Source: an uncultured Lachnospiraceae bacterium (GTDB lineage Bacteria > Bacillota > Clostridia > Lachnospirales > Lachnospiraceae). Taken from it: a stretch of DNA of 64,000 bases. How positions within the stretch are numbered: the stretch's first letter is position 1; the number at the start of each line of letters is the position of its first letter. This document shows, piece after piece, positions 17,197 to 26,245 of this stretch. The notes below the pieces were generated by a model. The model had not been told where the DNA came from, ran no database searches, and was given only the letters and a program-made list of their open reading frames with translations. The position numbers and the translations under genes are program-made. Where the stretch lies: contig CAJUQJ010000010.1 of the NCBI GenBank assembly GCA_910588215.1, positions 12,181 through 76,180 of the forward strand. The letters are read 5' to 3'.

Positions 17197-18306
17197 TTGA
17201 TAAAGGTGGAAAATATCAGCAAGAGATACGGAGACCGCACGGTGGTGGACGGGGTGTCTTTTACAGTGGAAAAGGGACAGATTTATGGATTTCTGGGGCC
17301 CAACGGTGCAGGAAAATCCACGACCATGAATATTATGACGGGCTACATAGCCGCCAGCAGCGGCTCAGTCAGGATAAATGGATTCGATATCCTGACCGAG
17401 CCTGAGAAAGCCAAGCAGTGTATCGGCTATCTGCCGGAGATACCGCCACTGTATACGGACATGTCGGTATATGAATATTTGATGTTTGTGGCTGAACTGA
17501 AAAAGGTACCAAAAAAGGAACGGGCTGTTCATGTGGGAGAGATCATGAGTAAAACGCAGTTGGAAGATGTGGCGGGGCGTCTGATCCGTAATCTTTCCAA
17601 AGGTTATAAGCAGCGTGTTGGGCTGGCTCAGGCGCTGATTGGCTATCCGAAGGTGCTGATCCTGGATGAGCCGATGGTAGGACTCGATCCGAAGCAGATT
17701 TTGGAGATGCGGGATTTGATCAGAGAGCTTTCCGGGGAGCATACGATCCTTTTGAGTTCCCATATTCTGTCTGAGGTCAGTGCAGTGTGCGACCATATCA
17801 TGATTCTATCCGGAGGGAAGCTGGCGGCCAGCGGTTCACCGGTGGAACTGCAGGAAATGATGCAGGGGAAGACAAGTCTGGAGGTGGTAGCTTTCGGCGA
17901 AAAGGAGCAGGCAGAGGAGATCTTGCAGGGTATTGGGCAGATTACGGCATGGGAGATCGAACCGGCTGAGGAGGCTGGCAGCATCAGGATACAACTGGAT
18001 GTGGCGGATCATGAAGATATTCGTAAAGAATTATCAGTGGCGCTGGCAGGCGCCGGTATGCCGATCTTGTCCATGAATCGGCTGGAGCGGTCGTTGGAGG
18101 ATATCTTCCTGGAACTGACCAAAGATGCAGCGCAGGGAGAAGATGCGTCAGAGCAGGAAGATGTGGATATAGAAGAAAGCAATCCGGGGCCGGATCAGGA
18201 AACTGCAGATATAGAAGAAAGTGATCTGGAATCGGAGCAGCCGGACATCGGCGGTGAGCCGGCAGAAGACAGAGAGGAGACTGTAGACGATGAAAGCAAT
18301 CTATAA
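17197..18306 (+). CDS. ABC transporter ATP-binding protein (GldA/NatA-like) with acidic tail
   Basis: A 369-residue protein with one ABC ATPase domain: Walker A GPNGAGKST near residue 38, signature LSKGYKQR near 132, Walker B LILDEP, plus the C-terminal subdomain of ABC-2 type ATPases. The TTG start is supported by AGGGAGGAAG. Residues from about 309 onward form a highly acidic tail in which the unit DIEES is repeated. The tail is not part of the normal family length (about 300) and may be a low-complexity extension. It overlaps the permease gene by 17 bp, so the two form one system. Confidence 0.88.
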   Translation: MIKVENISKRYGDRTVVDGVSFTVEKGQIYGFLGPNGAGKSTTMNIMTGYIAASSGSVRINGFDILTEPEKAKQCIGYLPEIPPLYTDMSVYEYLMFVAELKKVPKKERAVHVGEIMSKTQLEDVAGRLIRNLSKGYKQRVGLAQALIGYPKVLILDEPMVGLDPKQILEMRDLIRELSGEHTILLSSHILSEVSAVCDHIMILSGGKLAASGSPVELQEMMQGKTSLEVVAFGEKEQAEEILQGIGQITAWEIEPAEEAGSIRIQLDVADHEDIRKELSVALAGAGMPILSMNRLERSLEDIFLELTKDAAQGEDASEQEDVDIEESNPGPDQETADIEESDLESEQPDIGGEPAEDREETVDDESNL

Positions 18307-20413
18307 AAGAGAACTGAGATCCTTTTTTCATTCCTTTGTGGGATGGCTGTTTCTGGCAGCAACGCTGTTCATGATGGGAATCTACTTTACGGTCTATAAT
18401 ATCATGTCGGGATACCCGACGATTTCTTACGTATTGCAGAGTATCGTGTTTATTTTTATCCTGACCATTCCGATCCTGACTATGCGTGTTCTGTCGGAGG
18501 ATCGGAAATATAAGACGGACCAGTTGATTCTCACAGCGCCGATCTCCGTGGGACAGATCGTGCTTGGAAAGTACTTGGCACTGGTGACGGTTCTGGCAAT
18601 TCCGACGGTGCTTGTCGGTCTTACTCCTCTTGCATTGATGAGAGCGGGAGAGTTTCAGACAGGGATTTCTTATGTGTCTTTGCTGGGCTTTTTCCTATAT
18701 GGCTGTCTGGGACTGGCGATCGGACTGTTTCTGTCATCCCTGACGGAGAGTGTTGTCATCGCGGCTGTGTTGACGTTGATCGTACTGTTTGCCGGATATA
18801 TTATGGCAGGGCTTTGCAGTATGGTCTCCAGCGCCGGAACGGGGGTCTTTGCAGAATATTTTGTCAAGGTAATGTATTGTTTTGACATGATCGGGAGATT
18901 TGACGCGCTATCCAACGGTTATTTTCAGGTGGAATCGGTGGTTTATTTCGTTACGTTGACCGTTTTTGTCCTGTTCTGTACTGCGCAGTCAATCCAGAAA
19001 CGGCGGTACAGCGTGTCGGGAAAAGGAATCAGGCTGGGTGCCTATAGTGTCATGGGAATTGTTGTGGCAGCCGTGGTCACTGTCCTGATCAATCTGGGGC
19101 TTAACTATGTGCCGGATCGGTACATTGCTTTTGATGTGACAGCGAATAAACTGTATACCTTGACAGAAGATACGAAGGAAATGATAGGCGGGCTTAATGA
19201 GGACGTGACGGTCTATGTGCTGGCAGATGAAGCGGCAAAGGATGAAGATCTGGACAATACGCTGCAGCAGATCAAGGGCTTGTCAAAGCATGTGACAGTA
19301 AATTATATCGATCCGTTGGCGAATCCGAAATTTTACTATAATTATGTACAAGAGGAGCCGACAGGTAACAGTCTGATCGTGGAGGGGCCGAAAGGCAGCG
19401 CAGTGATCGACTACAATGATATTTATCAATATGATATGAACTACGCTACCTACCAGTATACGGTGACGGGCTACGATGGGGAGGGACAGATTCTTGCTGC
19501 GATCGCCAGGGTGACGACGGAGGATCCGCCCATATTTTATCTGATCATGGGACATGATGAGCTGGCTTTCGAGGAATCATTCTTAAAAACGCTGTCTAAG
19601 GAAAATCTTGTTTATGAAAATTTAAACCTGAATACGGTGGATGAGATTCCGGAGGATGCGCAGGGTATCATCATCAATGCGCCTGCCAGTGACTATTCAG
19701 AGGATGATGTGGCAAAGATCGTGAGTTATCTTGATCAGGGCGGCAATGCGTTGATCGCACCTGTTTGGACAGACACTGATATGAAGAATTTTGAGCAGAT
19801 TTTGGAGTATTATGGGATTTCTTTAGTAGACGGCCTGATCATCGAGGAGGATAGAACACATTATTATCAGGTGCCTTACTGGCTGTTTCCCGATGTGGAA
19901 GACACTGCAGTCACGAAGCGGGTATCCGGCGGTTCTGTTTTCATTCCCTATGCCAGTGGATTGGAGTATGAAGAGGATGTGGATGATCTGTTCTATACCC
20001 CGTTTCTTTGGACCAGCAGCAGTGCGTTTAGTAAGCAGGAGATCTTTGACGGAGAGGACTACAGCCGAAGCGCGGATGCTGTCGATGGGCCTTTCGTGAT
20101 CGGACTCAGTGTAGAGAAGAGCGTCGGTGAAGACGCGGTATCAAGGGCGGCCTTCGTGTCATCGGAGCAGATCTTCACTTCTTCTGCGGATAAGGTGGTG
20201 CCCGGTTACAATATGAAGTTGTTTGGCAGTATCGTAAGCAGTCTGGCAGAGCACGAGAGCTCGGTGTCCGTGCCGGTGAAATATTTTGATATCGGCTATC
20301 TGACTTTTAGTGCGCGTACGGTCTATGTGGTGGGATTTTTGTCGATCATCTTGCTGCCGCTTAGCTGCCTGATCGTCGGTCTGGTAATCTGGTTGCGGAG
20401 AAGAAGGATGTAA
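18290..20413 (+). CDS. ABC-2 permease fused to a GldG-like domain
   Basis: A 707-residue fusion. Residues 1-240 form a six-helix ABC-2 permease (GldF-like). A further membrane segment near 250-270 leads into a long extracytoplasmic GldG/ABC_transp_aux domain that opens with FDVTANKLYTLTEDTKEMI. One C-terminal helix (about 680-700) is followed by RRRRM. In Bacteroidetes GldF and GldG are separate; the fused form occurs in Firmicutes. With the upstream ATPase it forms a complete ABC system of unknown substrate. There is no link to gliding here. Confidence 0.85.
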   Translation: MKAIYKRELRSFFHSFVGWLFLAATLFMMGIYFTVYNIMSGYPTISYVLQSIVFIFILTIPILTMRVLSEDRKYKTDQLILTAPISVGQIVLGKYLALVTVLAIPTVLVGLTPLALMRAGEFQTGISYVSLLGFFLYGCLGLAIGLFLSSLTESVVIAAVLTLIVLFAGYIMAGLCSMVSSAGTGVFAEYFVKVMYCFDMIGRFDALSNGYFQVESVVYFVTLTVFVLFCTAQSIQKRRYSVSGKGIRLGAYSVMGIVVAAVVTVLINLGLNYVPDRYIAFDVTANKLYTLTEDTKEMIGGLNEDVTVYVLADEAAKDEDLDNTLQQIKGLSKHVTVNYIDPLANPKFYYNYVQEEPTGNSLIVEGPKGSAVIDYNDIYQYDMNYATYQYTVTGYDGEGQILAAIARVTTEDPPIFYLIMGHDELAFEESFLKTLSKENLVYENLNLNTVDEIPEDAQGIIINAPASDYSEDDVAKIVSYLDQGGNALIAPVWTDTDMKNFEQILEYYGISLVDGLIIEEDRTHYYQVPYWLFPDVEDTAVTKRVSGGSVFIPYASGLEYEEDVDDLFYTPFLWTSSSAFSKQEIFDGEDYSRSADAVDGPFVIGLSVEKSVGEDAVSRAAFVSSEQIFTSSADKVVPGYNMKLFGSIVSSLAEHESSVSVPVKYFDIGYLTFSARTVYVVGFLSIILLPLSCLIVGLVIWLRRRRM

Positions 20414-20552
20414 GCGGTTATAGTAAATACGTAACAGTTCAGCAGGGTTGTTGACTTCCCGGTAAGTTTGTGTAAGAATGAAGGTAATGTTACTTACAGT
20501 ACCTTTTGGGCCGTGAAGAATAACAGAGTAATGTATGCGGGTGATTTTGTCC

Positions 20553-20589
20553 TTGCTTTTTGAAAAGTTGTTTGTTAAAATATTAACAT
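20553..20589 (+). promoter_or_regulatory. Rex-like operator overlapping the hydrogenase promoter
   Basis: TTGTTAA-AATA-TTAACAT at 20572-20589 matches the clostridial Rex consensus TTGTTAANNNNTTAACAA except for the last base. A promoter TTGCTT (20553-20558), 17 bp, TAAAAT (20576-20581) overlaps it, which suits NADH/NAD+-dependent repression of a hydrogenase. A second dyad, GCAAACAT (20594-20601) with ATGTTTGC (20616-20623), lies just downstream in the same leader. Confidence 0.65.
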
Positions 20590-20741
20590 TAAGGCAAACA
20601 TATTACATGTTACGCATGTTTGCTGTAAGATTCTTTGTTAAATGTGGCTATTTTAATGAAGCAGCTGTTTGGCTATTCCGGGAGCAAAGGAGAAGTGCAG
20701 CATACACGGCATAATAGGAAGACTGACAGGGAGGATCGATC

Positions 20742-22220
20742 ATGAGAGGAATTGATACGCAGGTTCGTAAGAACAGACGCCGTATTTTTAAAGAAGTGGC
20801 CAATCTGGCTTATCATTCGGAGAATTTGAAGGATGATGTGGAGGCTCTTCCCTATAAGATCGTAGATTACGAAGAGTCAGAATATGAGAATATTTACAGA
20901 GAGCGGGCCATCGTGCGTGAACGGATCCGTCTGGCCATGGGGCTTTCGCTACGGCCGGAGAACCAGCCGGTCCATTTGACTCAGGGATTAGAAGAGAGCA
21001 ATATTGACGAGAAGTATTACGAGCCGCCGCTGATGCAGGTCATTCCTTCGGCTTGCAATGCTTGTCCGGAGAATCGCTATTATGTGACGGATCATTGTAT
21101 GGGCTGTGTTGCGCATCCCTGCAGGGAAGTCTGCCCGCGAGGCGCCATCTCCATGCAGAACGGCAAGTCGGTCATCGATCCGGAGAAATGTATTAGATGT
21201 GGTAAATGCAAGGTGGTCTGCCCTTACGATGCCATTTCACATCAGGTAAGACCTTGTGCGGGCGCTTGTGGCGTGAATGCGATCAAGAATGATGAGAAGG
21301 GAAGAGCGGTTATTGATAATGACTTGTGTGTTTCCTGCGGGCAGTGTATGGTGAACTGTCCTTTTGGTGCGATTGCGGATAAGTCCCAGATCTTCCAGCT
21401 GATTCGTGCCCTGCAGTCGGGAAATAAGATCGTTGCTCAGGTAGCGCCGGCCTTTGCAGGACAGTTCGGGCCGAACGTGACGCCGGATATGTTGAAGACG
21501 GCTTTGAAAGAGCTTGGATTTTATGATGTCTATGAGACGGCTATCGGTGCGGACCTTGGTGCCATCGCGGAGGCGGAGCACTATGCGTCGGAGGTTGCTA
21601 CGGGTAAACTGCCTTTCAGCTTGACTTCCTGTTGCCCGTCCTGGTCGGTGTTGGCGAAGAAGTTCTTCCCGGAGACGATCGACAAGATTTCCAATGCCTT
21701 GACACCGATGGTGGCTACTGCCAGAATCATCAAACAGGATCATCCGGACGCCAAGGTGGTCTTTATCGGGCCCTGCGCTTCCAAGAAGCTGGAGGCTTCC
21801 AGGAGGACGATCCGTTCGGATGTGGATTTCGTCATCACATTTGAGGAGTTGACAGGTATCTTCGAAGCCAAAGGTATTTTGTTGGATGAGATTCAGGCTT
21901 TGGACGCCCTGCAGGGAGCGACAGGTGCCGGCCGCGGCTACGGTGTGGCTGGCGGTGTGGCGAGCGCCATTGAGGAATGTGTGCGGGAATATTATCCTGA
22001 CGTGGAAGTCAATATTGAGCATGCCGAGAGTCTGTCCGAGTGTAAGAAGATGTTGATGCTGGCGAAGGCAGGCAAGAAGAACGGCTGTCTGATCGAGGGC
22101 ATGGCGTGTCCGGGCGGCTGCATTGCGGGTGCGGGTACCAATATCGCAATACCGGCCGCGGCCAAGGCAGTGGGCAGCTTCAAGAACGCTGCGGAGAAGA
22201 AGATTCCGGATCAGGCATAG
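20742..22220 (+). CDS. Monomeric [FeFe] hydrogenase
   Basis: A 492-residue protein with several N-terminal [4Fe-4S] Cys clusters (CNACPENRYYVTDHCMGC, CIRCGKCKVVCP, CVSCGQCMVNCP) and the H-cluster domain. L1 is TSCCPSW near residue 294, L2 is GPCASKK near 342, and L3 is EGMACPGGC near 452. L2 normally reads MPC; the Met-to-Gly change points away from classical group A enzymes, toward the group B-type sequences (TIGR04105-like, by recall). There is no N-terminal [2Fe-2S] plant-ferredoxin domain. The likely role is ferredoxin-linked H2 evolution or sensing in fermentation. It is the only gene between its Rex-like promoter and gltX. Confidence 0.9.
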   Translation: MRGIDTQVRKNRRRIFKEVANLAYHSENLKDDVEALPYKIVDYEESEYENIYRERAIVRERIRLAMGLSLRPENQPVHLTQGLEESNIDEKYYEPPLMQVIPSACNACPENRYYVTDHCMGCVAHPCREVCPRGAISMQNGKSVIDPEKCIRCGKCKVVCPYDAISHQVRPCAGACGVNAIKNDEKGRAVIDNDLCVSCGQCMVNCPFGAIADKSQIFQLIRALQSGNKIVAQVAPAFAGQFGPNVTPDMLKTALKELGFYDVYETAIGADLGAIAEAEHYASEVATGKLPFSLTSCCPSWSVLAKKFFPETIDKISNALTPMVATARIIKQDHPDAKVVFIGPCASKKLEASRRTIRSDVDFVITFEELTGIFEAKGILLDEIQALDALQGATGAGRGYGVAGGVASAIEECVREYYPDVEVNIEHAESLSECKKMLMLAKAGKKNGCLIEGMACPGGCIAGAGTNIAIPAAAKAVGSFKNAAEKKIPDQA

Positions 22221-22327
22221 GATAGATGACAGATTGGTCGCATCGGAACGAGACCGGAAAGCATTTGCAGAAGACGGGAAGTTCCCGGCAAGAGCGATAC
22301 GACCAGAAGATGATATGGAGAAAAGAA

Positions 22328-23785
22328 ATGAGTCAGAGAATAAGAACAAGATATGCGCCCAGCCCCACCGGACGTATGCATGTGGGGAATTTGAGAACGG
22401 CATTGTATGCGTATTTGATCGCAAAGCATGAGGGCGGAGACTTTATTTTAAGGATAGAAGATACGGATCAGGAACGTTATGTAGAAGGGGCAGTGGATAT
22501 CATCTACCGCACTCTGGAGAAGACGGGACTGTTACATGATGAGGGGCCGGATAAGGACGGCGGTGTGGGTCCTTATGTACAGAGCGACCGGCAGAAGAAG
22601 GGGATTTATCTGGAATATGCCAAGCAGCTGATCGAGAAAGGGCAGGCTTATTATTGTTTCTGCGATAAGGACAGACTGGCCACATTGACCAGAACAGTTG
22701 CAGGGAAAGAGATCAACGTATATGATAAGCATTGTCTGCATCTTTCCAAAGAAGAAGTGGAAGAGAAGCTTGCGGCAGGTGTCTCGTACGTGATCAGGCA
22801 GAATAATCCCACGGAAGGGACGACTACCTTCCACGACGATATTTACGGGGATATCACGGTGGATAACAGTGAACTGGATGATATGATCCTGATCAAGTCG
22901 GACGGTTATCCGACCTACAATTTTGCTAATGTGGTGGATGACCACCTGATGGGGATTACTCATGTGGTAAGAGGGAATGAATACCTATCCTCGTCACCCA
23001 AATACAACCGCCTTTACGAAGCTTTTGGATGGGAAGTGCCGGAATATGTGCATTGTCCGCTGATCACGGATGAAAGCCATCAGAAGCTATCTAAGCGGTG
23101 CGGCCATTCTTCTTATGAAGATTTGATCGAACAGGGATTCTTGTCGGAAGCTGTTGTGAATTTTGTGGCACTTTTGGGATGGAGTCCGGAGGATAATACA
23201 GAGATTTTTACGCTGGAAGAGCTGGTGGAGAAGTTTGAGTACCATCATCTGTCCAAGTCACCGGCGGTGTTCGATTATACTAAGCTGAAATGGATGAACG
23301 GAGAATACTTAAAGGCAATGGATTCAGATAAGTTCTATGGAATGGCGGAGCCATATCTGAAGGAAGCGCTGACCCGTGATCTTGATTTAAGAAAGATCGC
23401 GGCCATGGTCAAGACAAGGATAGAGATTTTCCCGGATATCAAGGAAATGGTGGATTTCTTTGAAACGCTGCCGGAATATGATGTGGAGATGTATACCCAT
23501 AAGAAGATGAAGACGAGCAAGGAGTCTTCGCTGGAAGTGCTGCAGGAGCTCTTGCCTCTTCTGGAGGCGCAGACGGATTACAGCAACGATGCGCTCTATC
23601 AGACTCTGTCAGCTTATGTGGCGCAGAAGGGGTGCAAGAATGGCTTCGTGATGTGGCCGGTGCGGACCGCGGTTTCCGGTAAGCAGATGACGCCGGCGGG
23701 TGCGACGGAGATCATGGAAGTATTGGGTAAGGAAGAATCCCTGCTCAGGATTCGTAAAGGAATCGAGAAATTACAGAGTGTCTGA
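22328..23785 (+). CDS. gltX: Glutamyl-tRNA synthetase
   Basis: A 485-residue class I synthetase. The HIGH-like motif lies in YAPSPTGRMHVGNLRTALYA, and the KMSKS counterpart is KLSKR in DESHQKLSKRCGH. Length is normal for bacterial GluRS. The start at ATG 22328 has GGAG eight bases upstream. The enzyme charges tRNA-Glu, and probably tRNA-Gln indirectly in this lineage. The helicase gene follows within 7 bp. Confidence 0.95.
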   Translation: MSQRIRTRYAPSPTGRMHVGNLRTALYAYLIAKHEGGDFILRIEDTDQERYVEGAVDIIYRTLEKTGLLHDEGPDKDGGVGPYVQSDRQKKGIYLEYAKQLIEKGQAYYCFCDKDRLATLTRTVAGKEINVYDKHCLHLSKEEVEEKLAAGVSYVIRQNNPTEGTTTFHDDIYGDITVDNSELDDMILIKSDGYPTYNFANVVDDHLMGITHVVRGNEYLSSSPKYNRLYEAFGWEVPEYVHCPLITDESHQKLSKRCGHSSYEDLIEQGFLSEAVVNFVALLGWSPEDNTEIFTLEELVEKFEYHHLSKSPAVFDYTKLKWMNGEYLKAMDSDKFYGMAEPYLKEALTRDLDLRKIAAMVKTRIEIFPDIKEMVDFFETLPEYDVEMYTHKKMKTSKESSLEVLQELLPLLEAQTDYSNDALYQTLSAYVAQKGCKNGFVMWPVRTAVSGKQMTPAGATEIMEVLGKEESLLRIRKGIEKLQSV

Positions 23786-23792
23786 GCAGATC

Positions 23793-25631
23793 ATGAATCC
23801 GGATCAGGAGAAAGCGATTCTGCACACTGCCGGACCCGCGCAGATCATAGCGGGGCCCGGCAGTGGCAAGACCTTCGTCACCGTTCAGCGTATCTTACAT
23901 CTCATCACACATCAGGACGTTGATCCCGTCCGAATTCTTGTCATCACATTTACGAAAGCAGCAGCTTTGGAAATGCAGGAGCGTTTCTTTCGTCTCATGC
24001 AGCCGGAACGGCCACCGGTAAGGTTCGGCACCTTTCATGCCGTGTTCTATCACATTCTGAAACAGTCAGCCCGCTATCAGGGGTATTCCATCATGACAGA
24101 ATCAGAGAAAAGAAAGCAGATCCGTCAGATTGTGCGCATGTACACCAGGTTTTCCGGTGTACAGGAAGAGGATTTGGATGAACTGGTTTCTCTGGTCAGT
24201 GCCTGCAAGACGACGGGCAGTGTAAAGAAAATATCAATACAGGAGATAGGAGAGGAGGATATTCGTTTTGTTGTCAAAGAATACGAGAGCTATCAACGGG
24301 AATTTTGCATGATGGATTTCGATGATATCATGATCAATTGTCATAGATTGCTGCGGGAAGACAGTGGGCTTCTGGCTCGGTGGCAGGAACGGTTCCGGTA
24401 TATCCTGGTGGATGAGTTTCAGGATATTTCCCCGTTGCAGTATGAGATCGTGCGGATGCTGGCGGCACCACAGCAGAATCTTTTTATTGTGGGAGATGAT
24501 GACCAGTCTATCTATGGTTTCCGGGGTGCCAGTCCTGACAGTATGCGGCGGTTTGAGCAGGATTATCCGACTGCGGCGGTCATTGCACTTAACCGGAATT
24601 ATCGCTGCCACAGACAGATCGTGTCAGCGGCGCTTCAGGTGATCAGGGAGAACCGTAACCGCATCGACAAGCAGATTGACGCCATGCATGAAACCGGGGA
24701 GGGATTTCAACTGCGGCAGTATGAGGACGAGGAAAGCCTGCAGCGGGCATTTGTCCAGGAACTTTGTGATATGCAAAGAACCGGCCGGCTGTCATCCTGT
24801 GCCGTGATCTGCCGGACGAATTATGACTGTGCCATGTGGGCACAGGTCCTACGGAAGAAAAAGATTCCTTTTTTCATGAAGGAGCGGCCCGGTAACCGGT
24901 TCTGTCATTTCGTGGTACAGGATATCATGGCTTATTTGGAACTGGCGGCGGAGACGGATGACCCTGGTGGACTAAGCAGGAAATATTTTCTGCGGATCAT
25001 GAATCGGCCGGTCAGATATCTAAAAAGGGACAGTGTGGCGGATGAGAAAGTGCGGGAAGACATACTGTTGGCATATTATCGCAGCTCGACGGTCTTACAG
25101 GAACGGGTCAGAAAGCTATTTCGGGATTTACGGTATCTGAAGGGGCGAAAACTGTATCTGCAGATTCATTACATCCGTAATATCATAGGGTATGATGGGT
25201 ATCTGCGGGAAAAGTATGGCAGGTTAAGAGCGGAGGAACTGATCAGAATTGCAGCTAAGTTTCAGGAATTATCCGGACAGTTTTCGACAGTGCGTGACAT
25301 GAAGGAATATATCGCTGATTATGAAGATACGTTAAAGGATATGCAGGAACAGAAACAGGAGGACGCAGTCAATCTGTTGACCATGCACGCTTCCAAAGGC
25401 CTGGAATTTGACAATGTCTATCTGCCGGATTGTCAGGAGGGAAAGATGCCTTCCGCCAAGGCAGTAACGCCGGAGGAAATAGAGGAGGAGCGGCGTCTGT
25501 TCTACGTGGCAATGACCAGGGCAAGATACAGCTTGTATCTACTGTCCGCCAAAGGAAAAACCGGAAAAGATGCACCTTCCCGGTTTCTGGCATGTCTGAC
25601 AGGAAATCTGGCAGACAAGGATGTGTTATGA
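23793..25631 (+). CDS. UvrD/PcrA-type ATP-dependent helicase
   Basis: A 612-residue SF1 helicase. Walker A is GPGSGKTF near residue 22, motif II LVDEFQDIS, motif III GDDDQSIYGFRGA, a late motif LLTMHASKGLEFD, and motif VI RRLFYVAMTRAR. It is shorter than PcrA/UvrD (about 720 residues) and lacks their C-terminal extension. Start choice is uncertain: ATG 23793 has a poor ribosome site, and GTG 23778 overlapping the gltX stop is an alternative. It probably acts in DNA repair. Its 3' end overlaps the convergent DUF1292 gene by 6 bp. Confidence 0.88.
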   Translation: MNPDQEKAILHTAGPAQIIAGPGSGKTFVTVQRILHLITHQDVDPVRILVITFTKAAALEMQERFFRLMQPERPPVRFGTFHAVFYHILKQSARYQGYSIMTESEKRKQIRQIVRMYTRFSGVQEEDLDELVSLVSACKTTGSVKKISIQEIGEEDIRFVVKEYESYQREFCMMDFDDIMINCHRLLREDSGLLARWQERFRYILVDEFQDISPLQYEIVRMLAAPQQNLFIVGDDDQSIYGFRGASPDSMRRFEQDYPTAAVIALNRNYRCHRQIVSAALQVIRENRNRIDKQIDAMHETGEGFQLRQYEDEESLQRAFVQELCDMQRTGRLSSCAVICRTNYDCAMWAQVLRKKKIPFFMKERPGNRFCHFVVQDIMAYLELAAETDDPGGLSRKYFLRIMNRPVRYLKRDSVADEKVREDILLAYYRSSTVLQERVRKLFRDLRYLKGRKLYLQIHYIRNIIGYDGYLREKYGRLRAEELIRIAAKFQELSGQFSTVRDMKEYIADYEDTLKDMQEQKQEDAVNLLTMHASKGLEFDNVYLPDCQEGKMPSAKAVTPEEIEEERRLFYVAMTRARYSLYLLSAKGKTGKDAPSRFLACLTGNLADKDVL

Positions 25632-25976
25632 ATCCGCTTCTTCATCGCTTACCAGTTCGTCAAATTCTGCCGCATCGAGATACTCGTCAAAAGCTTCCGC
25701 CACGGCTTCATATTCCTCATCGTCCTCAATGTAATCCAGTACAGGCTCCTCGTTAGGGTTGTCCGGATTCTCACTGTAACGGTAGAACCAGACTTCCCCT
25801 TCCGTGTTGTCTCCGTTTTCATCCAGTGGGAGCAGGACGATGTAATCCTTGCTTAGTACGGAGAGAATAGTGATCACCGCACAGGTGACGGTAGTGCCGT
25901 CCTCCAGATCCAGATCCACGGTCATTTCCTCAGCGTCATAGCCATTGTCGCCGCCAGGTATATTATTTTTGCTCAT
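25626..25976 (-). CDS. DUF1292 domain protein
   Basis: A 116-residue, strongly acidic protein. Its core (TVDLDLEDGTTVTCAVITIL, then YIVLLPL and GEVWFYRY) matches the DUF1292 family, common in Firmicutes and of unknown function. The C-terminus is an Asp/Glu-rich tail. It is transcribed against the helicase. Confidence 0.8.
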   Translation of the reverse strand: MSKNNIPGGDNGYDAEEMTVDLDLEDGTTVTCAVITILSVLSKDYIVLLPLDENGDNTEGEVWFYRYSENPDNPNEEPVLDYIEDDEEYEAVAEAFDEYLDAAEFDELVSDEEADS

Positions 25977-26027
25977 AGTGGGTACTTCCTTTCCTTCACA
26001 GCGGTAGTGACTGTGAATACTTGCAGT

Positions 26028-26224
26028 AGTTTATGGTTATTTTACTGAAATTTGACCGGATATTCAATGGATTTTCTGAAAATAAAACAAGTTTTTGTTT
26101 TGGAATCTTATCTTTTGTGATAAAATGATAACATGGCATTTAATTGGTATTATGTCAGCCGTGTGGTGGGGATACAGATATTGGTTTTTCAGGAATGCTC
26201 TATCAGCTCAAATAACCATAAACT
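26028..26224. repeat. MITE-like element with 15-bp terminal inverted repeats
   Basis: AGTTTATGGTTATTT at 26028-26042 and its exact complement AAATAACCATAAACT at 26210-26224 bound a 197-bp AT-rich segment with no reading frame. It lies in the divergent intergenic region between the DUF1292 and GH13 genes, so it may also carry regulatory sites. Confidence 0.5.
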
Positions 26225-26245
26225 TACATTTTGGCGGAGGATTTC

